DNA of 7,955 bases, from NCBI GenBank assembly GCA_023255235.1, contig JALRJA010000133.1, positions 1 through 7,955 on the forward strand. The letters run 5' to 3'. The notes below the pieces were generated by a model that did no database searches, was not told the origin of the DNA, and saw only the letters and a program-made list of their open reading frames with translations. Each line of letters opens with the position of its first letter. The stretch's first letter is position 1. Positions 1 through 6,650 of the stretch are shown one piece after another. A program made the position numbers and the translations under genes. This stretch comes from Flaviramulus sp. GTDB taxonomy: Bacteria > Bacteroidota > Bacteroidia > Flavobacteriales > Flavobacteriaceae.

Positions 1-758
1 GTAATTCCTTTTTTTGTAGTAATTATTACTACACCATTTGAGGCTCTCGAACCATATAATGCCGCTGCATTTGCTCCTTTTAAGATTTGCATATCAGCTA
101 TATCTTCTGGATTAATGTTTGACAACGGGCTTCCGTAATCAACATCGTTTCCTTCATTCCAAACCGAAACACCATCATCACCTTGATTGCTATCTAAAGC
201 AACACCATCAATAACATATAAAGGTTGATTATTTCCGGTTACTGAGGTTAATCCTCTAATTACTACTCTTGTAGAGCCTGTTGGCGTAGCAGAGTTTACT
301 ATTTGTACACCAGCGGCTTTACCCGAGAGGCCATTTAAAAAATTGGTTGTTTGTGCCTCAGTAAGACTCTCAGAGTTTAAATTTTGGGTTGCATAGGTAA
401 GCGATTTTTCTTCACGCTTTATGCCTAATGCTGTTACAACAACCAAATCTAGTTGCTCGGTAGATTCTTGTAAGGTAGCATCAATTACAGAAGCGTTTTT
501 GTTAAAAGGAATTTCTGTTTCCCCAAAACCAATATAAGAAAACTTTAAAGTACCCTCTTCTAAGTCTTTAATTATTAGGTAGTAATTACCATCAATATCT
601 GTAGAGGCACCTTGATTAGTGTTTTTAACAATTATGGTTACGCCTATTAAAGGATTTCCTAATTCATCTGTAACTTTTCCAGTGATTGTTCTTTCTTGAG
701 AAAAAATTACTAAAGGAAATACGAAAAATAGTATTAAATGTAATTTTAGTTTTTTCAT
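1..758 (-). CDS. SusC-like TonB-dependent outer-membrane receptor, N-terminal part (3' end beyond window)
   Basis: Outer-membrane beta-barrel channel that, with a SusD lipoprotein, imports oligosaccharides using TonB energy. The frame is open from ATG at 758 to the window edge, giving 252 residues of a protein that is usually about 1000. Residues 1-20 form a signal peptide (MKKLKLHLILFF, ending near IFSQ). Residues 24-105 are a carboxypeptidase-regulatory-like (CarboxypepD_reg) domain, with ITGKVTDELGNPLIGV and DIDGNY typical of SusC. The plug follows: VVVTALGIKREEKSL (107-120), SGKAAGVQI, STRVVIRG, YVIDGV, INPEDI and the SusC signature ALYGSRASNGVVIITTKKG at 233-251. An in-frame ATG at 767 would add MFN; an A-rich leader precedes both, and I chose 758 because MKK opens a standard signal peptide. 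It follows the sulfatase fusion by about 130 bp on the same strand. No susD is visible, but one would be expected just beyond the left edge. The class is certain; the substrate is not readable from this part. Confidence 0.95.
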   Translation of the reverse strand, partial: MKKLKLHLILFFVFPLVIFSQERTITGKVTDELGNPLIGVTIIVKNTNQGASTDIDGNYYLIIKDLEEGTLKFSYIGFGETEIPFNKNASVIDATLQESTEQLDLVVVTALGIKREEKSLTYATQNLNSESLTEAQTTNFLNGLSGKAAGVQIVNSATPTGSTRVVIRGLTSVTGNNQPLYVIDGVALDSNQGDDGVSVWNEGNDVDYGSPLSNINPEDIADMQILKGANAAALYGSRASNGVVIITTKKGI

Positions 759-837
759 ATTAAACATTTTGTTTTTTATTGAAAGTTAATGACATTACTT
801 AGTGATTGATATTTTAATAGCCACAAATGAAAACTTT

Positions 838-875
838 ATAATTAATTTGATATTAATATTTATTTAATTAATTAT
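838..875. repeat. AT-only inverted repeat between the sulfatase fusion and susC-like gene
   Basis: ATAATTAATT (838-847) pairs with AATTAATTAT (866-875) across an 18-nt AT-rich loop. It begins 16 nt past the stop of the fusion on the minus strand, and a TTTTTTAAAAAA tract abuts that stop. It could be a weak transcription end or processing site before the SusC gene, but it has no G or C pairs and would be unstable. The remainder of the gap (759-890) shows no clear promoter. Confidence 0.25.
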
Positions 876-890
876 CATTTTTTTAAAAAA

Positions 891-2267
891 TTAATACAAT
901 AAAAATTTTTTATATAATATTTTATTTGAGGTAGTTGTTGCCTTTAAAATATAAATGCCACTACTTAAATTAGAGAGGTTAATTAGTTGATATGGTTTTA
1001 CATTATTTTTTTCTAATACTTGGGCTCCATCAATGTTATAAACAACTATATGCAAAAAGGATTTAAGTTGGGTTAAAATTTTAATATTTTTTGATGGTTT
1101 ATCTAAATGAATTTCGAAATAATTTTTAGTTTCATTTGACTTTACTGACAAAACATACATAGAATTCCAAGCACCTGCATCATTTCCATCTGAACCATAA
1201 TTTATTGGTGTGTCATCACCATTGCTAGCAATGTTATATTCAACTTTCCCAGAAGTTGGGTTAAAATATAGGTTGGAGGAGGTTAAATCTGCATTAATTT
1301 TTGAAGTATTAAAAGAATCATTAGAACCAAAACCAGTTGAAACTCCTGAAATTGAATTGCTATATGTTAATTTAACATTAGAAACTATATCAATATCAGA
1401 TTCACCATTGGTTAAATCTCCTAACTTGTTGCCATAAATTAAAGAGTTCTTTATTTCAAAAGTTCTATCACCCTCAATTTTAATACCTCCAGCACTTGCA
1501 TTTTGATTTGATGTCATATTGACCTTATTATTAAAAACAGTAATATTTTCAATAACAGTTTCATTATTTAAACCTTCAAAAAACAAACCACCACCTTGAT
1601 AAGTTGCTGTATTGTTGTAAAATGTATTATGAGACATGATTACTTTTCTGCCATCTCCAAAAATATTTATAGCACCACCATTTGCTCTATCCCCAATTCC
1701 ATCTTTATTAATGTTTTGTGCGATATTGTTTATAAAAAGTGATTCACTAATAAATGCTGTTCCTGTACCAGAACCACTTATAGCACCACCATTTCCTCTA
1801 GATAGGTTGTTTTTAAAAATACAGTTTGTAATAGTTACGTTTCCTTCACTAAAGAATAATCCACCTCCAGCTTTATCTATTCCTCCAGTAGAATTATCAT
1901 CAAAAACACAATTATTGAATGTCAAGTTTGAATTTGCATTCATATTTATAGCTCCTCCATTAATAGATGAGTCTTTATTTCCTTTGAATGTTATATCAGA
2001 AAATGAGACATTTAAGCTTGGCTGGCTAATATGAAATATACGATTATTACCTACCTTATTCTCATTAGGAAACAAGGTGGCATTATTTGATCCCATAAAA
2101 TTAATACTCTTACTTATAGTTACAATGGCGTTGTGAACAACAGAACCAGAAATGTTTATTGTATTATTTTGACTTGCAGTATTATATGCGTTTTGAACTG
2201 AAGCATATGCAGTTCCTGGGCTTGTTCCTGTGTTAGAGTTGTCTCCAAATTCATCTACATAAAATTG
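891..2267 (-). repeat. Paralogous beta-helix + sorting-domain module, copy 1 (C-terminal part of the sulfatase fusion)
   Basis: Residues 961-1418 of the fusion align along their length with the mature part of the neighbouring beta-helix protein. Matching blocks include FSDITFKGN against FKNITFKNA, GRKVIMSHNTFYNNTAT against GRKLTINSSTFVNNSAT, RTFEIKNSLIYGN against RPFTIENSLIYDN, TSKINADLTSSNLYF against TSKVEADLTTSNLRF, and GSDGNDAGAWNS against GSDGNDVGSWNS. This copy has one extra rung region around residues 1130-1160. Short DNA stretches are identical, e.g. 18 of 18 bases at 1433-1450 and at 1180-1197. Confidence 0.85.
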
Positions 2268-5147
2268 GGTTATTTGTGGTAAATTTGGATATAAAGGTTT
2301 ATTTTGAGTTAATGTAATTTCATTTCTTAAAGCCTCACCAGCTTTACCTGTTAACCATAAATAATAATCGCTGGGTAAACCCTCATAATTTGTAAATTGA
2401 CTATTTATAGAAGACGGGGGGTTATGATCTACTTTAAAAATACAAGTTCCTTCGTCTATTTCATCAAACATGGCAACATAAATAGTTTCCACATTTTCAT
2501 CAATGGCGTTATAGAATTGCCTCCATAAAAAATCGCCTTTTAGTCTTGGTATTTCATTTAAATTTGAATCTGTTCCTTGACTTTTCTTTAAATTTTTCCA
2601 ACTAAACCCAGGAAAAACAACTGGCATGTAAAGTAAGTTATTGGCATCACACCACGTTTTATCGGCAGCTATGATGCTTTTGTGAGAGTCTATACCATTT
2701 ATATCTGAATATCTTCCTGGAGTCCAAGGATGAACAATATCTGCAGACTTTATAAGATTGTGCAATTGCGTATCTGATGTAGAATCATTATTTAACGTTC
2801 GCCAGCTTCTAGGAACACCCAACAACACAGCACAACCTCCATAATTTGGGTCGTTTTTAAAGAAATTAATGAGTTCTTCAATATCGTTTAGTGTATAATT
2901 ATCAGAGCGATTAAAACCTACACCCCATAATGCTACAATTGGTTTTTGGTTGTAGGTTAATAAATGTGCTTTATTTGGATTGTTAAGTTGGTGTTCAACT
3001 ATTAATTCTTGCCAATCTTGTTTAATATCATTAACCATAGTGCCTGCAGCATTGGCACCTGAAAGGTCGTACATAACAGCAAGTAATCTATTGTGATTAA
3101 TAGCTCCTGTAATAACATTGTTTAACACAATATTGTTGTTATTCTTTAAAACAGTTGCGTTAGATTTTAAATTTGAGGCAAAGCGTTGCACAAAGACACC
3201 ATCAATTCCATAGTCATTCATCCATTTGAAGTGGCGATTTACTGTTTTTTCATTTGCTGATGAAAATACCGTAGCAATAGAGCCATCTTTATGTGTAAAA
3301 GACGTATTATATTTCTCATCACTATCTGCTTCGCTCATATCTGGCCAAAAATCTACTGTAACATGCCCGGGTTCAAATTTTTTCAAGCCATTAAAAGTTG
3401 TTTGGTAGTGTTTCCAATTTAAATTTGAACCGTCTGTAGGTGTATTAAACCAGCCTTGATAACCAGCAATTATTTTTCCAACAATAGAATTATTAGTAAT
3501 TGTTAAATCAAAATTAGTATTTGTAAATTCTTGATAAGGTCTGTTAGGAAATGAAAGTAGTTCTGTTCTTAAAATATGTCTTAATTCTGTAGATTTATCA
3601 GTGTTTATGTCAAATAAATTAACTGTTTCATAAGGATCGTTGTTTAGGTCAAATAATTGATCTTTTACATGATATAAAGGATATTCAGCGGCAGATAAAC
3701 TACCCAAAGAAACATTTGGAATATAATAAGGTAATGATACTTGTGTACCGTTAGGACCATTAAAAGTTTGGCCATTTGCTATTTTTGTGTTTGTAGTATT
3801 GTCATAGCGTACCGTTATATATTTCCAATCTTTGGTTCTAATAGCTCTTGAGTAACCAATTTCAAAGAAGAGATAATCATGAATGGGTGCTATTGAATTA
3901 TTAGAAATAATATTTTTTAAACTTTTGCCATCCATAACAGAATTCGAAATATCAACATTAGCTAAATCTAAAATAGTAGGAGCTAAGTCAATATTTTGAA
4001 CCAATTCATCATAAGTTTTGGGTGTTGTAATGCCATTTTTCCAATACATCATTAACGGAACTTTTATGCCGCCCTCATAATTGGTAGCTTTACCGTTGTT
4101 AAAATCACCATGATCTGAAGTGATGATAATAATGGTGTTGTCTAATTTACCTGTTTGTTCAAGTTTATCAATTACTGCACCAACAGCATGGTCAAACCAT
4201 CTTAGCCAGGCGTGTCTTAAATCTTTATTAGGTATTGAAGAAATTTCATTTTTTATTTCTAATCTTGTTGGTAAATAGGAGTAATCTTGTGTTAAAACGC
4301 CTTTAGAAGTTATATTAATATCAGAATCTAATCCTGCATAATAATTTCCATTGTTAAGCCAATAGGGTGCAGGACCATGAGGTATAGTTTCACTATAATA
4401 AATAAAGAAAGGCTCAGCTCCTGAATTGGCTATAAAGTTTATTACAGATTTGTTTTTATACTCTACATTATGAATATTTAAATCACTGTTTTTTAACTCT
4501 CTTAAATTAGCTGCATAGAAGGCATCAACATAATCAAATCCAAAATCTTTCATTCTATTTGCCCATTTATCATGGTTAAATTTCATGGCATTTGTAACAG
4601 AGCTATTGTATGGGTTATCGGTTTGAGAATAAGACATAAACCCGTTATTACCTTGTGTGTATGTTTCTAATAAATCATGATCAATTATATGCGATTTGCC
4701 AAAAAAGGCTGTTTTATAACCAATAGCTTGTAATTCTTTAGCTAGGTTTGTGTTATGTTCTTCTAATTCGGTGTTATTTGAAATTCTACTCAAACTACCT
4801 AGGGGGAAATTATTTAGAAATTTAATTCCTTCAGATCTTCCTGCATACTTTCCTGTTAATATAGAATACCTACTTGGACTACAAATAGACGATGAAACAA
4901 AAGCGTTACTAAACACCAGCCCATTACTTGCTAAATTGTCTATTATTGGCGTATGAACTTTGGTATCACCGTTAAACCCAAATGGTCTTGATTGGTTTTG
5001 ATTATCGCTATTTCTTAAAGGAATTGAACTTTGATCATCAGTAACTATTAAGATAATATTAGGCTGTTGAGTTTGCCCATTTGACAAAAAAAAATTAAAT
5101 AAAAGTACTACGCTTATTGTTGAAAATCTATATTTTAAAATTTTCAT
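891..5147 (-). CDS. Secreted multidomain enzyme: S1 sulfatase + GH71/99-like hydrolase + beta-helix + T9SS sorting domain
   Basis: A 1418-residue fusion predicted to desulfate and cleave a glycan at the cell surface. Residues 1-24 are a signal peptide with no lipobox. Residues 29-540 are a complete sulfatase: metal-binding TDD (D37, D38), formylglycine motif CSPSR (C89-R93) followed by a TGKY, GKSH (K151, H153), IPHGP (H257), SDHG (D345, H346), GGIKVP (K362), and the usual C-terminal subdomain with QLFDLNNDPYETVNL. The Cys-type motif implies activation by an anaerobic-type maturase encoded elsewhere. Residues 553-945 match the GH71/99-like family often labelled xylosidase/arabinosidase: IIAGYQGWF, VTVDFWPDMSE, NRHFKWMNDYGIDGVFVQRF, VMYDLSG, VFPGFSW, FDEIDEGT and EGLPSDYYLWLTG. 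Residues 961-1328 are a right-handed beta-helix with GGAI turns. Residues 1333-1418 are a type A T9SS sorting domain (LSNLSSGIYILKA). The start at 5147 gives a proper signal peptide and a short A-rich leader. Domain classes are firm; glycan specificity is inferred only. Confidence 0.93.
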   Translation of the reverse strand: MKILKYRFSTISVVLLFNFFLSNGQTQQPNIILIVTDDQSSIPLRNSDNQNQSRPFGFNGDTKVHTPIIDNLASNGLVFSNAFVSSSICSPSRYSILTGKYAGRSEGIKFLNNFPLGSLSRISNNTELEEHNTNLAKELQAIGYKTAFFGKSHIIDHDLLETYTQGNNGFMSYSQTDNPYNSSVTNAMKFNHDKWANRMKDFGFDYVDAFYAANLRELKNSDLNIHNVEYKNKSVINFIANSGAEPFFIYYSETIPHGPAPYWLNNGNYYAGLDSDINITSKGVLTQDYSYLPTRLEIKNEISSIPNKDLRHAWLRWFDHAVGAVIDKLEQTGKLDNTIIIITSDHGDFNNGKATNYEGGIKVPLMMYWKNGITTPKTYDELVQNIDLAPTILDLANVDISNSVMDGKSLKNIISNNSIAPIHDYLFFEIGYSRAIRTKDWKYITVRYDNTTNTKIANGQTFNGPNGTQVSLPYYIPNVSLGSLSAAEYPLYHVKDQLFDLNNDPYETVNLFDINTDKSTELRHILRTELLSFPNRPYQEFTNTNFDLTITNNSIVGKIIAGYQGWFNTPTDGSNLNWKHYQTTFNGLKKFEPGHVTVDFWPDMSEADSDEKYNTSFTHKDGSIATVFSSANEKTVNRHFKWMNDYGIDGVFVQRFASNLKSNATVLKNNNNIVLNNVITGAINHNRLLAVMYDLSGANAAGTMVNDIKQDWQELIVEHQLNNPNKAHLLTYNQKPIVALWGVGFNRSDNYTLNDIEELINFFKNDPNYGGCAVLLGVPRSWRTLNNDSTSDTQLHNLIKSADIVHPWTPGRYSDINGIDSHKSIIAADKTWCDANNLLYMPVVFPGFSWKNLKKSQGTDSNLNEIPRLKGDFLWRQFYNAIDENVETIYVAMFDEIDEGTCIFKVDHNPPSSINSQFTNYEGLPSDYYLWLTGKAGEALRNEITLTQNKPLYPNLPQITQFYVDEFGDNSNTGTSPGTAYASVQNAYNTASQNNTINISGSVVHNAIVTISKSINFMGSNNATLFPNENKVGNNRIFHISQPSLNVSFSDITFKGNKDSSINGGAINMNANSNLTFNNCVFDDNSTGGIDKAGGGLFFSEGNVTITNCIFKNNLSRGNGGAISGSGTGTAFISESLFINNIAQNINKDGIGDRANGGAINIFGDGRKVIMSHNTFYNNTATYQGGGLFFEGLNNETVIENITVFNNKVNMTSNQNASAGGIKIEGDRTFEIKNSLIYGNKLGDLTNGESDIDIVSNVKLTYSNSISGVSTGFGSNDSFNTSKINADLTSSNLYFNPTSGKVEYNIASNGDDTPINYGSDGNDAGAWNSMYVLSVKSNETKNYFEIHLDKPSKNIKILTQLKSFLHIVVYNIDGAQVLEKNNVKPYQLINLSNLSSGIYILKATTTSNKILYKKFLLY

Positions 5148-5176
5148 TTTTTATAGAAGTATTAGTGTGATAATAT

Positions 5177-5216
5177 TACTGGATAAATTAAAAATATATT
5201 TTTAATTTATCCAGTA
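5177..5216. repeat. Perfect 40-bp palindrome between the beta-helix gene and the sulfatase fusion
   Basis: The arm TACTGGATAAATTAAAAATA (5177-5196) is followed with no spacer by its exact reverse complement (5197-5216). Transcribed, it would fold into a hairpin of about 17-18 pairs capped by a few A/U bases. It lies 27-66 nt past the stop of the beta-helix gene and 30-69 nt before the ATG of the fusion. It may be an intercistronic terminator or attenuator, an mRNA-stabilising hairpin, or a dimeric operator. No U-tract follows it on the minus strand (AATATTATCACAC comes next), so it is not a textbook intrinsic terminator. Confidence 0.85.
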
Positions 5217-5242
5217 GAATGAATTAAGTTTTAAAAACCTAT

Positions 5243-6493
5243 TTAAAAAATAAATAACTTTTTAGCGAAATAATTTTTAGAAATTTCACATACAACTATG
5301 TATAAACCCGATTTTAAAGTGCTAACATCAACACTATTGTTGTTTTGTATATTTTTTGCAGTTAGTACTTTAGCTCCTAAAGTATTAAATATTTCAATGT
5401 TTGCAGCTTCATCATTAGGATATTTTATTTGTAAACTTTTTGATAGTTTATTATAACTCATATAAAAGCTATTTGGTTCAATACTGTCAATACCCAATGT
5501 AAGAGATAATCCTGAGTTCCATGAACCTACGTCATTTCCATCTGAACCAAAACCAATAGGGCTATCTGTTCCTTGTGCTACAGCATCATAAATTACCTTT
5601 CCAAGAGTAACATCAAAACGCAAATTGGAAGTTGTTAAATCTGCTTCAACTTTTGAAGTAGAGAACGCATCACCAGCCGTATCATCTAGAGCAGGTTCAA
5701 TTTTTTTAGATAATGAATTAGTTAAGGTTAAATTAACAGCAGCAACAATGCCTATATCTGATGATGAGTTGGTGCTACCATCAGTTGCATAATTATCATA
5801 AATTAAAGAGTTCTCTATTGTGAAAGGTCTTGCTACTTCAATTCTAATTCCACCACCTTTAGATTGATTAATACTATTAACAACACTATTTGAATAAATG
5901 GTTGTATTAGTTATACTGCTTTGAGTATTACCACCACCTAAGTACATCGCCCCACCATCATTAGTAGCACTATTGTTTACAAATGTAGAAGAGTTTATAG
6001 TTAATTTTCTTCCTGTAGCAGTAACACTAATAGCGCCTCCTCTAGTGGCACTATTACCATTAAATAAAGAGTTTGTAATGCTTAGAGTACCTGTTGCACC
6101 TGCTAGAATAACACCACCATTATTTGTGGTTGTGTTATTTTCAAAAGTACATCCATCAATAGTTAGATCGGAGTTACCAGTTAAATTTACTACAGCTCCT
6201 TGTACTGAAGCGTTTGCATTTTTGAAGGTGATATTTTTAAATGTTACTGCTAATCCAGGCGTAGAAATATCATACATTCTAGTGGTGCCTGTTGAGACTA
6301 ATTCACCATCTGATTGACCCTCTAAAGTTAAGGTTTTGGTAATTGCTACTTGACCAGATTGGTTGATAGTTCCTACAACAATAATTTTATCCCCATTTGA
6401 TGCGGCAACAACCGCATTACTTACAGTTGAAAAGGCACTAGCTTCAGTTAATCCATCATTAGCATTGCTTCCGTCTGCTTTTACATAGTAGTT
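5243..6493 (-). repeat. Paralogous beta-helix + sorting-domain module, copy 2 (stand-alone protein)
   Basis: Residues 24-439 of the stand-alone beta-helix protein form the second copy. Its bases 5797-5814 and 5532-5549 are identical to 1433-1450 and 1180-1197 in copy 1. The last part, the sorting domain after GSWNS, is more diverged than the helix, with only the general T9SS pattern kept. Confidence 0.85.
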
Positions 6494-6562
6494 GGTTTGT
6501 GCAATGGAATTAATACTAAAAATTAGACTTAGAAAAAAAGTGTTAAGTAAAGTTGATTTCAT
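5243..6562 (-). CDS. Secreted right-handed beta-helix protein with T9SS type A sorting domain
   Basis: A 439-residue protein of unknown activity. Residues 1-22 are a signal peptide (MKSTLLNTFFLSLIFSINSIAQ). The mature protein opens with NYYVKADGSNANDG, the usual start of DUF1565-like or pectate-lyase-like beta-helices. Residues 60-285 repeat rungs of the type ITFKNANAS..GAVV, CTFENNTTTNNGGV, LFNGNSATRGGAI, TFVNNSATNDGGAM and LIYDNYATDGS, resembling chlamydial polymorphic-protein repeats. The helix ends with FGSDGNDVGSWNS (338-350). Residues 385-439 are the T9SS sorting domain (IEIFNTLGAKVL, VSTLKSGLYIVV, KKLFIF), so the product should be exported and attached to the surface or released. No catalytic residues of a known polysaccharide lyase or GH28 family were recognised. 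It may bind substrate, act as a lyase of unassigned type, or be an adhesin. It lies 95 bp upstream of the sulfatase fusion, whose C-terminal half is its paralogue, and 88 bp downstream of the regulator. Confidence 0.9.
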   Translation of the reverse strand: MKSTLLNTFFLSLIFSINSIAQTNYYVKADGSNANDGLTEASAFSTVSNAVVAASNGDKIIVVGTINQSGQVAITKTLTLEGQSDGELVSTGTTRMYDISTPGLAVTFKNITFKNANASVQGAVVNLTGNSDLTIDGCTFENNTTTNNGGVILAGATGTLSITNSLFNGNSATRGGAISVTATGRKLTINSSTFVNNSATNDGGAMYLGGGNTQSSITNTTIYSNSVVNSINQSKGGGIRIEVARPFTIENSLIYDNYATDGSTNSSSDIGIVAAVNLTLTNSLSKKIEPALDDTAGDAFSTSKVEADLTTSNLRFDVTLGKVIYDAVAQGTDSPIGFGSDGNDVGSWNSGLSLTLGIDSIEPNSFYMSYNKLSKSLQIKYPNDEAANIEIFNTLGAKVLTAKNIQNNNSVDVSTLKSGLYIVVCEISKNYFAKKLFIF

Positions 6563-6594
6563 ATTAGTTGATTTAATGATTTATTTTACAATTT

Positions 6595-6614
6595 TAATTA
6601 ATGGGTATTAATTA
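6595..6614. repeat. Short AT-rich inverted repeat upstream of the beta-helix gene
   Basis: TAATTAAT (6595-6602), spacer GGGT, ATTAATTA (6607-6614). It sits 33-52 nt before the ATG at 6562, with another ATTAAT at 6618-6623. The position suits an operator or promoter-proximal element, but in such AT-rich DNA it could arise by chance. No convincing Bacteroidota promoter (TTG with TAnnTTTG) was found in this 88-bp gap. Confidence 0.3.
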
Positions 6615-6650
6615 TTCATTAATAAATGCTTAAATCAAAAAAAAATAGCG

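Noticed and set aside
759..890. Bacteroidota promoter for the SusC gene (CAAATG at 824-829 read in reverse as CATTTG)
   Set aside because: It does not match TAnnTTTG and no suitably spaced -33 TTG was found.
1210..2034. Plus-strand open frames at 1210-1437 and 1636-2034
   Set aside because: They lie antisense to the beta-helix coding region of the fusion; their Pro/Leu/Ile-rich translations are the mirror of Gly/Asn/Thr-rich repeats, with no recognisable domain.
1164..2267. Beta-helix repeats as a DNA tandem-repeat array or CRISPR
   Set aside because: Periodicity is at the protein level (degenerate GGAI-type rungs); no identical DNA repeats or regular spacers occur.
3226..3408. Plus-strand open frame of 60 codons
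   Set aside because: Antisense to the GH71/99-like domain, whose frame is strongly supported by family motifs.
4750..4956. Plus-strand open frame of 68 codons
   Set aside because: Antisense to the sulfatase active-site region containing CSPSR; no sign of independent coding.
5177..5216. Reading the palindrome as a classical rho-independent terminator
   Set aside because: No U-tract follows on the minus strand and the stem is mostly A/T, so it is recorded as a palindrome of open function rather than a terminator.
5973..6317. Plus-strand open frame of 114 codons
   Set aside because: Antisense to the stand-alone beta-helix repeats; the apparent hydrophobic segments are complements of repeat codons.
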